NCBI GenBank assembly: GCA_000416085.1
Contig: KE356579.1
Coordinates: forward strand, 1,521,690-1,540,280
Source: a halophilic archaeon J07HX64
Lineage (GTDB): Archaea > Halobacteriota > Halobacteria > Halobacteriales > Haloarculaceae
Length of the DNA: 18,591 bases
Reading direction: 5' to 3'
Numbering within the stretch: the stretch's first letter is position 1; the number at the start of each line of letters is the position of its first letter. The notes beneath the pieces were generated by a model, which did not search any database, had not been told where the DNA came from, and worked only from the letters and a program-made list of their open reading frames with translations. Positions 8,840-14,743 of the stretch are shown here, piece by piece. A program made the position numbers and the translations under genes.

Positions 8840-8861
8840 ACCCTGGGGTATGAGAGGCTGT

Positions 8862-9221
8862 ATGCGCGTTATCGTCGGCGTGAACGGCAGCGAGAGCGCG
8901 ATGGCGGCGCTCGATGCGGCAGTCGAGCGCGCCAGGACGGCAGACGACGACCTGACAGTCGCGGTGTACGGGGGCCCGAATCCGGTCGATGTTGTCGAGA
9001 CACAGGTGCGCGACAGGCTCTCGACGCTTGAGATCGACGTATCCGTCGAGCGTCTGGAGGGACACCCGGGCGGGTTGCTGGTCGAGCGCGCAGAACAGGG
9101 GGAGTTCGACCGCATTGTTCTTGCCGGTGGAACCCGGAGTCCACTCGGCAAGATACAGTTCGACAGCACCGTCGAGTTCGTACTTATGAACGCACAAACC
9201 GCCGTCACACTCATCAGATGA
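8862..9221 (+). CDS. UspA-like universal stress protein domain
   Basis: Single-domain protein of 119 residues with the Usp fold pattern: an N-terminal strand MRVIVGVNGSESAM, a helix (residues 14-26), strand LTVAVYG (31-37), then a helix and the late strand FDRIVLAGGTRSP (82-94). The usual ATP-binding motif G-x2-G-x9-G-S/T is degraded: G89 is followed by R92 and D101-S102 where glycines are expected, so it may not bind ATP in the standard way. It is also shorter than the usual 140 or so residues. An in-frame ATG at 8850 would add MRGC, but the TATA-like box distance favours 8862. The stop codon overlaps the next start (ATGA at 9218-9221), so it is translationally coupled to a GNAT acetyltransferase. 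Confidence 0.82.
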   Translation: MRVIVGVNGSESAMAALDAAVERARTADDDLTVAVYGGPNPVDVVETQVRDRLSTLEIDVSVERLEGHPGGLLVERAEQGEFDRIVLAGGTRSPLGKIQFDSTVEFVLMNAQTAVTLIR

Positions 9222-9739
9222 CCAGGACGTACCCGGAGGAGGCTGTCGGCGGATTCCCACAGCCGGTGCGGGAGGTGACCGACGCCGAGGGTCGCAGTAT
9301 CCTGCTGTGTTGTCCCGAGGAGCGCGAGCGCCTCGTGGAGATGTACCTCGCGTTCGACCCCGCCGACAGGGCACAGGGTATCCCTCCGGTCGAGGAGTCG
9401 GCCGTCCGCGAGTGGCTCGACAGTATCACCGGACCGGACACACTGAATCTAGTCGCACGCCACGGAGACCGCACCATCGGACACGTCGTCCTCGTCGGCG
9501 ACACTGAGCACGAACTCGCCATCTTCGTTCTACAGGCCTACCAGAACGCCGGTATCGGCACCGCGCTCCTCCGGACGGCGCTTGGCGCTGCCGCCGCGGC
9601 CGGTATCGAGCGTGTCTGGCTCTCTGTAGAGCGGTGGAACGACGCTGCTATTGCACTCTACCGGCGTGTCGGCTTCGAAGCCGCCGATACCCCGGAGTTC
9701 GGAATGGAGATGACGCTCCGACTCGATACCACAGAGTGA
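9218..9739 (+). CDS. GNAT family N-acetyltransferase
   Basis: Acyl-CoA-dependent acetyltransferase of 173 residues; the substrate cannot be told from sequence. The GNAT core is clear: strand IGHVVLVGD (87-95), strand HELAIFVLQAYQ (98-109), the acetyl-CoA pyrophosphate loop QNAGIG (109-114) and its helix TALLRTALGAA. Next comes RVWLSVERWN (132-141) and the terminal ALYRRVGF (146-153), where Y148 is in the position of the usual general acid. The N-terminal 75 residues include a segment (DPADRAQGIPP) similar to acceptor-binding regions of other GNATs. It overlaps the UspA-like gene by ATGA, so the pair is one operon, which could mean a stress-linked acetylation role. The gene ends 110 bp before the stop codon of the convergent LolA-like gene. 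Confidence 0.93.
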   Translation: MTRTYPEEAVGGFPQPVREVTDAEGRSILLCCPEERERLVEMYLAFDPADRAQGIPPVEESAVREWLDSITGPDTLNLVARHGDRTIGHVVLVGDTEHELAIFVLQAYQNAGIGTALLRTALGAAAAAGIERVWLSVERWNDAAIALYRRVGFEAADTPEFGMEMTLRLDTTE

Positions 9740-9768
9740 GAATCCTCAGTTTCGTGTCCGGTTTCAGT

Positions 9769-9849
9769 TCAACCTGCACTCAGTTTCGATCCGGACTCCG
9801 GTTCCGACATCACCTCTGGTCCTGATTTCGGTTCCGGATTCGGGTCCGA
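9769..9849 (-). other. In-frame Ser/Pro/Glu-coding tail after a stop codon
   Basis: Directly after the TAA of the LolA-like gene (9850-9852), the same frame stays open for 26 more codons to a TGA at 9769-9771. It reads SDPNPEPKSG, then PEVMSEPESG, then SKLSAG. This composition resembles the low-complexity tail of the SD-tail protein at 14744-15832, not ordinary intergenic DNA. It may be a former C-terminal extension cut off by a stop mutation, or debris from the same kind of repeat. No separate start codon or promoter is evident. Confidence 0.4.
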
Positions 9850-11670
9850 TTACAGTTCGATATCGGCGACTACCGACTGCAGTTCCGCTCCGCTCAGGTC
9901 ACCGGCCACCACAACAGTCGTGCCGGCCTCACTCCAGACGGCAGCCGAGGCGAACCCACTCCCGAGGAGGCGGACCTCACGGCCGTCGACGGTCACTGTC
10001 TCACTCCCGTAGAGTGGAAGCTGGTCTATGTCGAGGCTCTGGTCCAACTGACCCACGACAATCGACGACTCTCCGTTGTTGTACGTGGCGGCGGCGATAT
10101 CTGTCGGCTCTATGCCCGAGACTGCGGTGATCGACGGTGCCTCACCGGTGAGGGTTGCCCCGCGCTCGAACGTCCACTCGTCACCGGGAACGGCAGCCTC
10201 GACCGATGTCACCGTCTCGAACGCTTCGGGGCTGTCCGCTGTCGTGACGCTCAGACTGGCCAACTCCGACGCTCCCGGTGGCTCGAACGTGCTGTCTGCC
10301 GGCGAGACACCGAATCTGGTGTCGACCACATCAACTGTCATCGTCAGACCCGGTGCCGTCGTCTCCTGCTTCAGCACCGTGTCCGACTCCGCGTCCGTCC
10401 ACAGACGGGTCTCTGCGTCGGTGTCCGGGTGCGTTATCAGGAGTTTGTTTGCCTCTCGCCCGTCGATACTCGTCGTGCCGACACGCTCGACTGTGACCGC
10501 CGACACGTTGAACTCACCCGTGAGCGACCCGTTGAGACGCTCTCTCAACTCGCCACTGTCCCAGTCCTCCGGGAGTTCGAACTCAGAGAGGTTGCCCGAG
10601 AAGTCGAACTCGGAGGAGTTGAACTCCGAGAACTCGTCCGGAAGCTCGAACCCGGAGAGATTGCTCGGGAGCTCAAATTCGGAGGAGCTGAACTCCGAGA
10701 GCTCGTCCGGAAGCTCGAACTCGGAGAGATTGCCCGGGAGCTCAAATTCGGAGGAGTTGAACTCCGAGAACTCGTCCGGAAGCTCGAACCCGGAGAGATT
10801 GCCTGAGAACTCAAACTCGGAGGAGCTGAACTCCGAGAACTCGTCGGGAAGCTCGAACCCGGAGAGATTGCCTGAGAACTCAAATTCGGAGAATTCGTCC
10901 GGAAGCTCGAACTCGGAGAGGTTATCCGGGAGCTCGAATCCGGAGAACTCGTCCGGAAGTTCAAATCCAGAGCCGTTTCCTGGGAAGTCGAACTCGGAGA
11001 ACGCGTCGGGAAGTTCTCCACCGGTGTCGGCGAAACCACCGCTGTCGATACTACTGGTGAAGCTGTCGTTATTGAGCAGATCAGCGACAGTGGCGTTCGA
11101 CGGCAGGTCGTCGAGCTCACCGGCGACACCTTCTGGTAGGTCACCGGCAACACCCTCGGGTAGTTCACCGTCGAAACTCTCGAGCAGTGTCGACAGTTCG
11201 GTGTCGAGACCGATGTTTCCGGGGAGGGCAGAGAGCCCGGAGCGGGCAGGCGCCTCGGTGCCGCCGCGGAGGCTGGCGGTCAGGCTGTTCCCGTCCCGGT
11301 CGATGACGCCCGTCAGACCGGTGACTGAATCGTAGCGCCAGACAGTCCCGTTGTCGACACCCGTTAGCACGTAGTATCCGCCGCTCGAGACGTTGAGCCG
11401 CATCTGGTCCGTGCCGGCGGCTGCGGCCGACGTCTCGAACTCGGTCGTCCTATCTGCAGCCTCGACGGTGACGACCGCGTCGGCCGAAACCGACTCGGCG
11501 TCCCCGTACGTTTCCTGTACATCTGACAGGATCTCTTCTCCTGTGCGCTCGTCGGACCCGGAGTCCATTGCTCCGAGTGCGAGCCCCGCAACCGCCGCGA
11601 CAGCGACCGTCGCGAGGAGGAGGGCAGCGACTGCGACTGACCGCGTCCGTGCGCTGTCGTCAAATCTCAT
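9850..11670 (-). CDS. LolA-like/DUF4367-like exported protein with sequon-rich repeat insertion
   Basis: Putative extracellular protein of 606 residues. The N terminus (residues 1-10) is charged and followed by a hydrophobic segment (11-34) ending LALGAMDSG. There is no lipobox cysteine, so it is a signal peptide or a membrane anchor. Residues 44-135 (GEEILSDVQETYGDAESVSADAVV onward) and 380-465 (VERVGTTSIDGREANKLLI to DSTFEPP) together resemble the two parts of a LolA/outer-membrane-lipoprotein-sorting-like beta fold. Residues about 485-606 resemble the DUF4367 domain usual in haloarchaeal relatives, including TTVVVAGDLSGAELQSVVADI. Between the two LolA-like parts sits a 150-residue repeat (219-369) of FELPDEFSE and FSGNLSG units with nine N-X-S sequons; the whole protein has 15. 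The ATG at 11670 was preferred over an in-frame ATG at 11694 because it directly precedes a typical signal sequence. It is divergent from the ABC transporter genes. Family call moderate; ligand unknown. Confidence 0.82.
   Translation of the reverse strand: MRFDDSARTRSVAVAALLLATVAVAAVAGLALGAMDSGSDERTGEEILSDVQETYGDAESVSADAVVTVEAADRTTEFETSAAAAGTDQMRLNVSSGGYYVLTGVDNGTVWRYDSVTGLTGVIDRDGNSLTASLRGGTEAPARSGLSALPGNIGLDTELSTLLESFDGELPEGVAGDLPEGVAGELDDLPSNATVADLLNNDSFTSSIDSGGFADTGGELPDAFSEFDFPGNGSGFELPDEFSGFELPDNLSEFELPDEFSEFEFSGNLSGFELPDEFSEFSSSEFEFSGNLSGFELPDEFSEFNSSEFELPGNLSEFELPDELSEFSSSEFELPSNLSGFELPDEFSEFNSSEFDFSGNLSEFELPEDWDSGELRERLNGSLTGEFNVSAVTVERVGTTSIDGREANKLLITHPDTDAETRLWTDAESDTVLKQETTAPGLTMTVDVVDTRFGVSPADSTFEPPGASELASLSVTTADSPEAFETVTSVEAAVPGDEWTFERGATLTGEAPSITAVSGIEPTDIAAATYNNGESSIVVGQLDQSLDIDQLPLYGSETVTVDGREVRLLGSGFASAAVWSEAGTTVVVAGDLSGAELQSVVADIEL
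10564..11016 (-). repeat. Phe/Glu/Asn-Leu-Ser peptide repeat with a 69-bp core
   Basis: Four 69 bp units at 10611-10679, 10680-10748, 10749-10817 and 10818-10886 each encode 23 residues: two nonapeptides (of the FELPDEFSE and FEFSGNLSG types) and a pentapeptide (FNSSE or FSSSE). More degenerate nonapeptides without the pentapeptide extend to 11016, and a last partial unit runs down to 10564. Sequons are at residues 232, 250, 268, 291, 305, 314, 337, 351 and 360. All copies are in frame and differ mostly by single bases. Confidence 0.93.
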
Positions 11671-11696
11671 CACTGTATTGTACGCGGCGCCCACAC

Positions 11697-11702
11697 TTGT
11701 AT
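11697..11702 (-). promoter_or_regulatory. TATA-like box of the LolA-like gene
   Basis: The minus strand reads ATACAAG about 28-30 bp before the ATG at 11670. A second box, TTTA on the minus strand at 11730-11733, would give a leader of about 34 nt to this ATG or about 10 nt to the alternative ATG at 11694. The choice is uncertain. Confidence 0.35.
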
Positions 11703-11714
11703 GCTCCGTGTGTG

Positions 11715-11730
11715 ACCGCTCGGTAGCGGT
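11715..11730. promoter_or_regulatory. Inverted repeat ACCGCT-CGGT-AGCGGT, possible operator
   Basis: Perfect 6 bp arms with a 4 bp spacer lie in the 193 bp gap between the divergent LolA-like and ABC transporter genes. It sits just upstream of the LolA-like core promoter. No known regulator motif is recognised, so an operator role is only a suggestion. Confidence 0.3.
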
Positions 11731-11749
11731 AAACTGTGCGCCGTCGTGA

Positions 11750-11761
11750 CGCCGATCGGCG
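11750..11761. promoter_or_regulatory. 12-bp palindrome CGCCGATCGGCG, possible operator
   Basis: A perfect 12 bp palindrome near the middle of the same divergent gap, about 20 bp beyond the first inverted repeat. In GC-rich DNA a palindrome of this length can occur by chance; its position between divergent promoters is what makes it notable. Confidence 0.3.
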
Positions 11762-11850
11762 GTCGGAGTACGCTCGTGGTCGTGCGATTAGCTAGCAGGG
11801 TACTCACCGGTCGCTGTACGACGGCGAAAGGTTCACACCCGCAGAGCACG

Positions 11851-11857
11851 TATAAAT
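11851..11857 (+). promoter_or_regulatory. Strong TATA box upstream of the ABC operon
   Basis: TATAAAT is one of the best TATA matches in the window. It lies only about 10 bp before the ATG at 11864, whereas other genes here have 25-29 bp. Transcription from it should start near 11880, downstream of that ATG, which puts the annotated start in doubt. Confidence 0.55.
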
Positions 11858-11863
11858 AGAGGA

Positions 11864-12637
11864 ATGGCAACCTCGTCTTCTGACCCGGTGGTATCTATCG
11901 ATAATGTCAGAAAGGAGTATCAACTTGGCGGGACTGTGACAGCGCTCGACGGTGTCGACCTCCTGTTCGAGCCGGGGTCGTACACCGCGGTGATGGGTCC
12001 AAGCGGGTCCGGAAAGAGCACACTGTTGAATCTCGTTGGCGCACTGGACACACCGACGAGCGGTGACGTGATCGTCGCCGGCGAGAACGTGGCGACGCTC
12101 TCCGAGACCGAACGGGCCGCCCTCCGTGGGACCCGTATCGGCTTTATTTTCCAGACGTTCAATCTCATGCCGCGTCTGACCGCTGTGGAGAACGTCGCAC
12201 TGCCGCTGATGTTTGCCGAGTGGACCCGTTCACGCCGTCGCGAGCGGGCCGAGAGTCTGCTCACCGATGTCGGCCTGGGCAACCGGTTCGACCACCTCCC
12301 AAAGGAGTTGAGCGGTGGCCAGCGACAGCGGGTCGCGATCGCCCGTGCGCTCTCCTCGGACCCGGAGCTCATCCTCGCCGACGAACCGACCGGCAACGTC
12401 GATACCGAGACCGGTACGGAGATAATGTCACTTCTGCGTGACGCGAACGACCGGGGCAACGCGGTGTTGCTGGTCACCCACGAGCGGCGGATCGCCGAAC
12501 ACGCCGACCGGATTGTCAACGTCCGCGACGGGGTCGTCGAGGGTATCGAACAGGTCGAGCATACGACACCGGCCGAAACGGAGGTCGGGGCCGTCGGGAC
12601 CGGTGCCGGGCAGGGGGCGACGGAGGAGCGTCGATGA
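11864..12637 (+). CDS. ABC transporter ATP-binding protein, MacB/LolD type
   Basis: Cytoplasmic ATPase of 257 residues that powers the permease encoded next. All ABC motifs are present: Walker A GPSGSGKST (45-53), Q-loop FQTFN (Q97), signature LSGGQRQR (149-156), Walker B ILADEPTGNVD (170-180, E174) and H-loop VTHE (H206). The sequence TFNLMPRLTAVENVALPLMF after the Q-loop is typical of the MacB/LolD/FtsE branch, whose members drive mechanotransmission or lipid and lipoprotein extraction and not simple solute uptake. The last 30 residues are a Gly/Thr/Glu-rich tail. The start is uncertain: the ATG at 11864 is given, but a TATA box at 11851 predicts an RNA 5' end near 11880, and an in-frame GTG at 11888 would give a protein eight residues shorter with all motifs intact. 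The stop overlaps the permease start (ATGA at 12634-12637). Confidence 0.95.
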   Translation: MATSSSDPVVSIDNVRKEYQLGGTVTALDGVDLLFEPGSYTAVMGPSGSGKSTLLNLVGALDTPTSGDVIVAGENVATLSETERAALRGTRIGFIFQTFNLMPRLTAVENVALPLMFAEWTRSRRRERAESLLTDVGLGNRFDHLPKELSGGQRQRVAIARALSSDPELILADEPTGNVDTETGTEIMSLLRDANDRGNAVLLVTHERRIAEHADRIVNVRDGVVEGIEQVEHTTPAETEVGAVGTGAGQGATEERR

Positions 12638-13908
12638 AGGCGCGTGACGGCGTCCGAATCGCGCTCCGGTCGCTGACAGGCCACCGGCTCCGTTCGGCGC
12701 TGACAATCGTCGGTATCGTCATCGGTATCGGGACGGTCATAATCTTCGCTAGCTTCGGGACGAGCGTCCAGACCGACGTTGTCGGCGAGTTCGAGGACAC
12801 CGCCGCGAGTGAGATTCTGGTGGTGACCGGTGACGTCGGGTTGGACCCCAACGACGACTCGTTCGGTCCCCCACCGGAACCGGGTAATCTCGACAGTTTC
12901 GCGCTGCCGGGCGTGACAACACACGACCTGGAACAACTCCGGGATATCGATGGGGTGCAGTCTGTTATCCCGCGGGCCGAACTCGACACCGCAACAACAC
13001 TCGAGTACGACGGGCAGCGACAGCCACAGACCGTGATAGCGACCAGTCCGTCGGCGTTTACCGAGGACAACATCGTCAGCGGCCGGTCGTTCGAGCAGGG
13101 TGAGTCGGGTGTGATGGTGATAACCGAACGCGCCGCCGCGGCGTTCGAGGGCAACCTCTCGGTCGGCGAGACGGTCACAATCGAGCCCGGTGATGAGCCC
13201 GAAACACTCGAGATTGTCGGTATCGTGACACAGGCCCGCGGCGGGTTGAATCTCGTCGGCGGACTCAACAACGAGGCGTACGTCCCGTCGGACCCGTACT
13301 ACCAGGAGTACGGTGAGACAGTAAGATCACCCTCACAGGGTGTCGACCAGGCCGCGTACCGGCAGGCCACACTGGTCGCCGAACCGGATCAGGTGACCGA
13401 CACGAGTAGTGCCGTCGAGACCTACTTCGAACAGGAGTCCGACGCGGGGCAGGTCATCGAGGGCGGCGTCACGGTGCAGTCGGCCGCTGAAATCGTCGAC
13501 GGCATCGAGGAGGTGCTCGGGGACATCATCAGGCTGGTCTCCGGTATCGGTCTGCTGGCGCTGTTGGTGGGTGCGTTCGGCATCGCAAATATCATGCTCG
13601 TCAGCGTGACCGAGCGGACAAAGGAGATCGGTATCATGAAAGCAAACGGGGCGCGGAACCGTGCGGTGATGGGGTTGTTCCTCTCAGAGGCGGTGATGCT
13701 CGGGTTAGCGGGCGCGATGGTCGGGATCCCGGCCGGCCTCGCGGTCGGGTACGGCGCCTCGGCGTACGCCGAGGTCGGGTTCACCGTTCCCTACGGCTGG
13801 ATTCTCGTGGCGACCCTGATGGGGATTGCGACAGGTGTCGTCTCCGGGCTCTACCCGGCCTGGCGGGCGGCACGGGTCGACCCTATCGACGCGCTGCGCT
13901 ACGAGTGA
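12634..13908 (+). CDS. ABC transporter permease, MacB/FtsX type
   Basis: Membrane subunit of 424 residues with MacB_PCD plus FtsX architecture. One N-terminal TM helix (about 20-43, RSALTIVGIVIGIGTVIIF) is followed by a large extracellular domain (about 45-285, acidic) and three C-terminal TM helices (about 293-320, 342-368, 385-407). The cytoplasmic loop RTKEIGIMKANGARNRAVM and the terminal YPAWRAARVDPIDALRYE are the classic FtsX/MacB marks for coupling to the ATPase. It overlaps the ATPase gene by four bases, so the two form one transporter, probably a homodimer of each subunit. In bacteria this type moves lipoproteins, peptides or drugs, or transmits conformational force. The divergent LolA-like gene suggests an envelope lipid or lipoprotein role, but this is not shown. 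Confidence 0.95.
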   Translation: MKARDGVRIALRSLTGHRLRSALTIVGIVIGIGTVIIFASFGTSVQTDVVGEFEDTAASEILVVTGDVGLDPNDDSFGPPPEPGNLDSFALPGVTTHDLEQLRDIDGVQSVIPRAELDTATTLEYDGQRQPQTVIATSPSAFTEDNIVSGRSFEQGESGVMVITERAAAAFEGNLSVGETVTIEPGDEPETLEIVGIVTQARGGLNLVGGLNNEAYVPSDPYYQEYGETVRSPSQGVDQAAYRQATLVAEPDQVTDTSSAVETYFEQESDAGQVIEGGVTVQSAAEIVDGIEEVLGDIIRLVSGIGLLALLVGAFGIANIMLVSVTERTKEIGIMKANGARNRAVMGLFLSEAVMLGLAGAMVGIPAGLAVGYGASAYAEVGFTVPYGWILVATLMGIATGVVSGLYPAWRAARVDPIDALRYE

Positions 13909-13928
13909 GCCGTTCGGGATACCAGAGG

Positions 13929-13932
13929 TTTA
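13929..13932 (+). promoter_or_regulatory. TATA-like box of the GTG-start membrane protein gene
   Basis: GTTTAGAGG is centred 27 bp before the GTG at 13958. This supports a separate leaderless message although the gene follows the permease stop by only 49 bp. Confidence 0.45.
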
Positions 13933-13957
13933 GAGGCCGGAGAGCGAACCGGCAGAT

Positions 13958-14662
13958 GTGACAGCGGACAGCGAGGCGTCGGCAGACGAGACGGAGACAA
14001 CCGACAGCGACGAGGCCGAGACTCCGGAGTTGCCCGACGGACTGCGACTGTACGGTGATGTGGTCGCCGTCGAGCGGGTTCCGGCCACCGAGGTGCCGGA
14101 TACGTTCCCGGTTGCCGTCTGGACCGACGAGGCGCTCGTACTCGAGTTCGAGTTCCAGCGCTACGACGACCGGGCACGGACATACTTCTCGCTTCCCGAA
14201 ACCGACCCCGACGACCGACTCGCGACACTGCTCGACGTACAGGGGGTGACCGAACCCGAGGAGTTGGCCGGGGGTCGCGTGCTGCTCGACATCGAGGACG
14301 GCTATCCAACGCCGGTTTCCCGCGAGGGTGGGCGTCGGGGCGACCACCGCGCCCTCTACGGGGTCTTTCTCGGGGTGTTCCCGAGTTTTCTGGTCGCGCT
14401 TGGTAGTTTCTTCGGATTCGCCGACGCGCTGTTCTCCATGGCGTATCTCGGCGTGTACGTCGTCTGTACGTTCCTGATACTGCCGGTCTCTGTCTACGTC
14501 GACGCCCTGTATCTCCGGAGCACGACCGACTGGCAGGGGGGACCGCTGCGCTGGGCGCTGCTCTCTGTTGTTCCTGCACTGTACGTCCTCGTTGTCCCCT
14601 ACTATCTGATCACACGGGAAAACGCCCGGCCGCTCGCAGTCGACGACGCCAGCGTGTCCTGA
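13958..14662 (+). CDS. Membrane protein of unknown function
   Basis: Protein of 234 residues that I do not recognise beyond a likely haloarchaeal conserved membrane protein. The N terminus (1-27) is disordered and very acidic. Residues 28-125 form a soluble domain with strand-like segments (LRLYGDVVAVERV, PVAVWTDEALVLEFEFQRY, GRVLLDIED). Three hydrophobic segments follow: 133-153, 157-183 and 197-219. A short polar tail ends the protein. The start is a GTG at 13958; the overlapping ATG at 13956 is out of frame and followed at once by a stop. The TATA-like box 27 bp upstream supports the GTG. It lies 49 bp after the ABC permease in the same direction, so a functional link is possible but unproven. 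It is convergent with the SD-tail gene. Confidence 0.8.
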   Translation: MTADSEASADETETTDSDEAETPELPDGLRLYGDVVAVERVPATEVPDTFPVAVWTDEALVLEFEFQRYDDRARTYFSLPETDPDDRLATLLDVQGVTEPEELAGGRVLLDIEDGYPTPVSREGGRRGDHRALYGVFLGVFPSFLVALGSFFGFADALFSMAYLGVYVVCTFLILPVSVYVDALYLRSTTDWQGGPLRWALLSVVPALYVLVVPYYLITRENARPLAVDDASVS

Positions 14663-14743
14663 TACTCCCGGCCTTCTTTCCCTCAAGACTGTGGGCGCGG
14701 GCCGCGGTGCTCGCCTGTCTGTGGGCGCTCCGTAGGCGGTGAG

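Noticed and set aside
10564..11016. Possible CRISPR array
   Set aside because: The units are contiguous 69 bp tandem repeats in coding phase, without unique spacers or short palindromic repeats.
10076..11335. A 419-codon Ser/Asn/Glu-rich open frame on the plus strand
   Set aside because: Antisense of the LolA-like gene. It lacks a promoter, and its repetitiveness is inherited from the 69 bp repeat. The minus strand has an export signal and recognisable domains.
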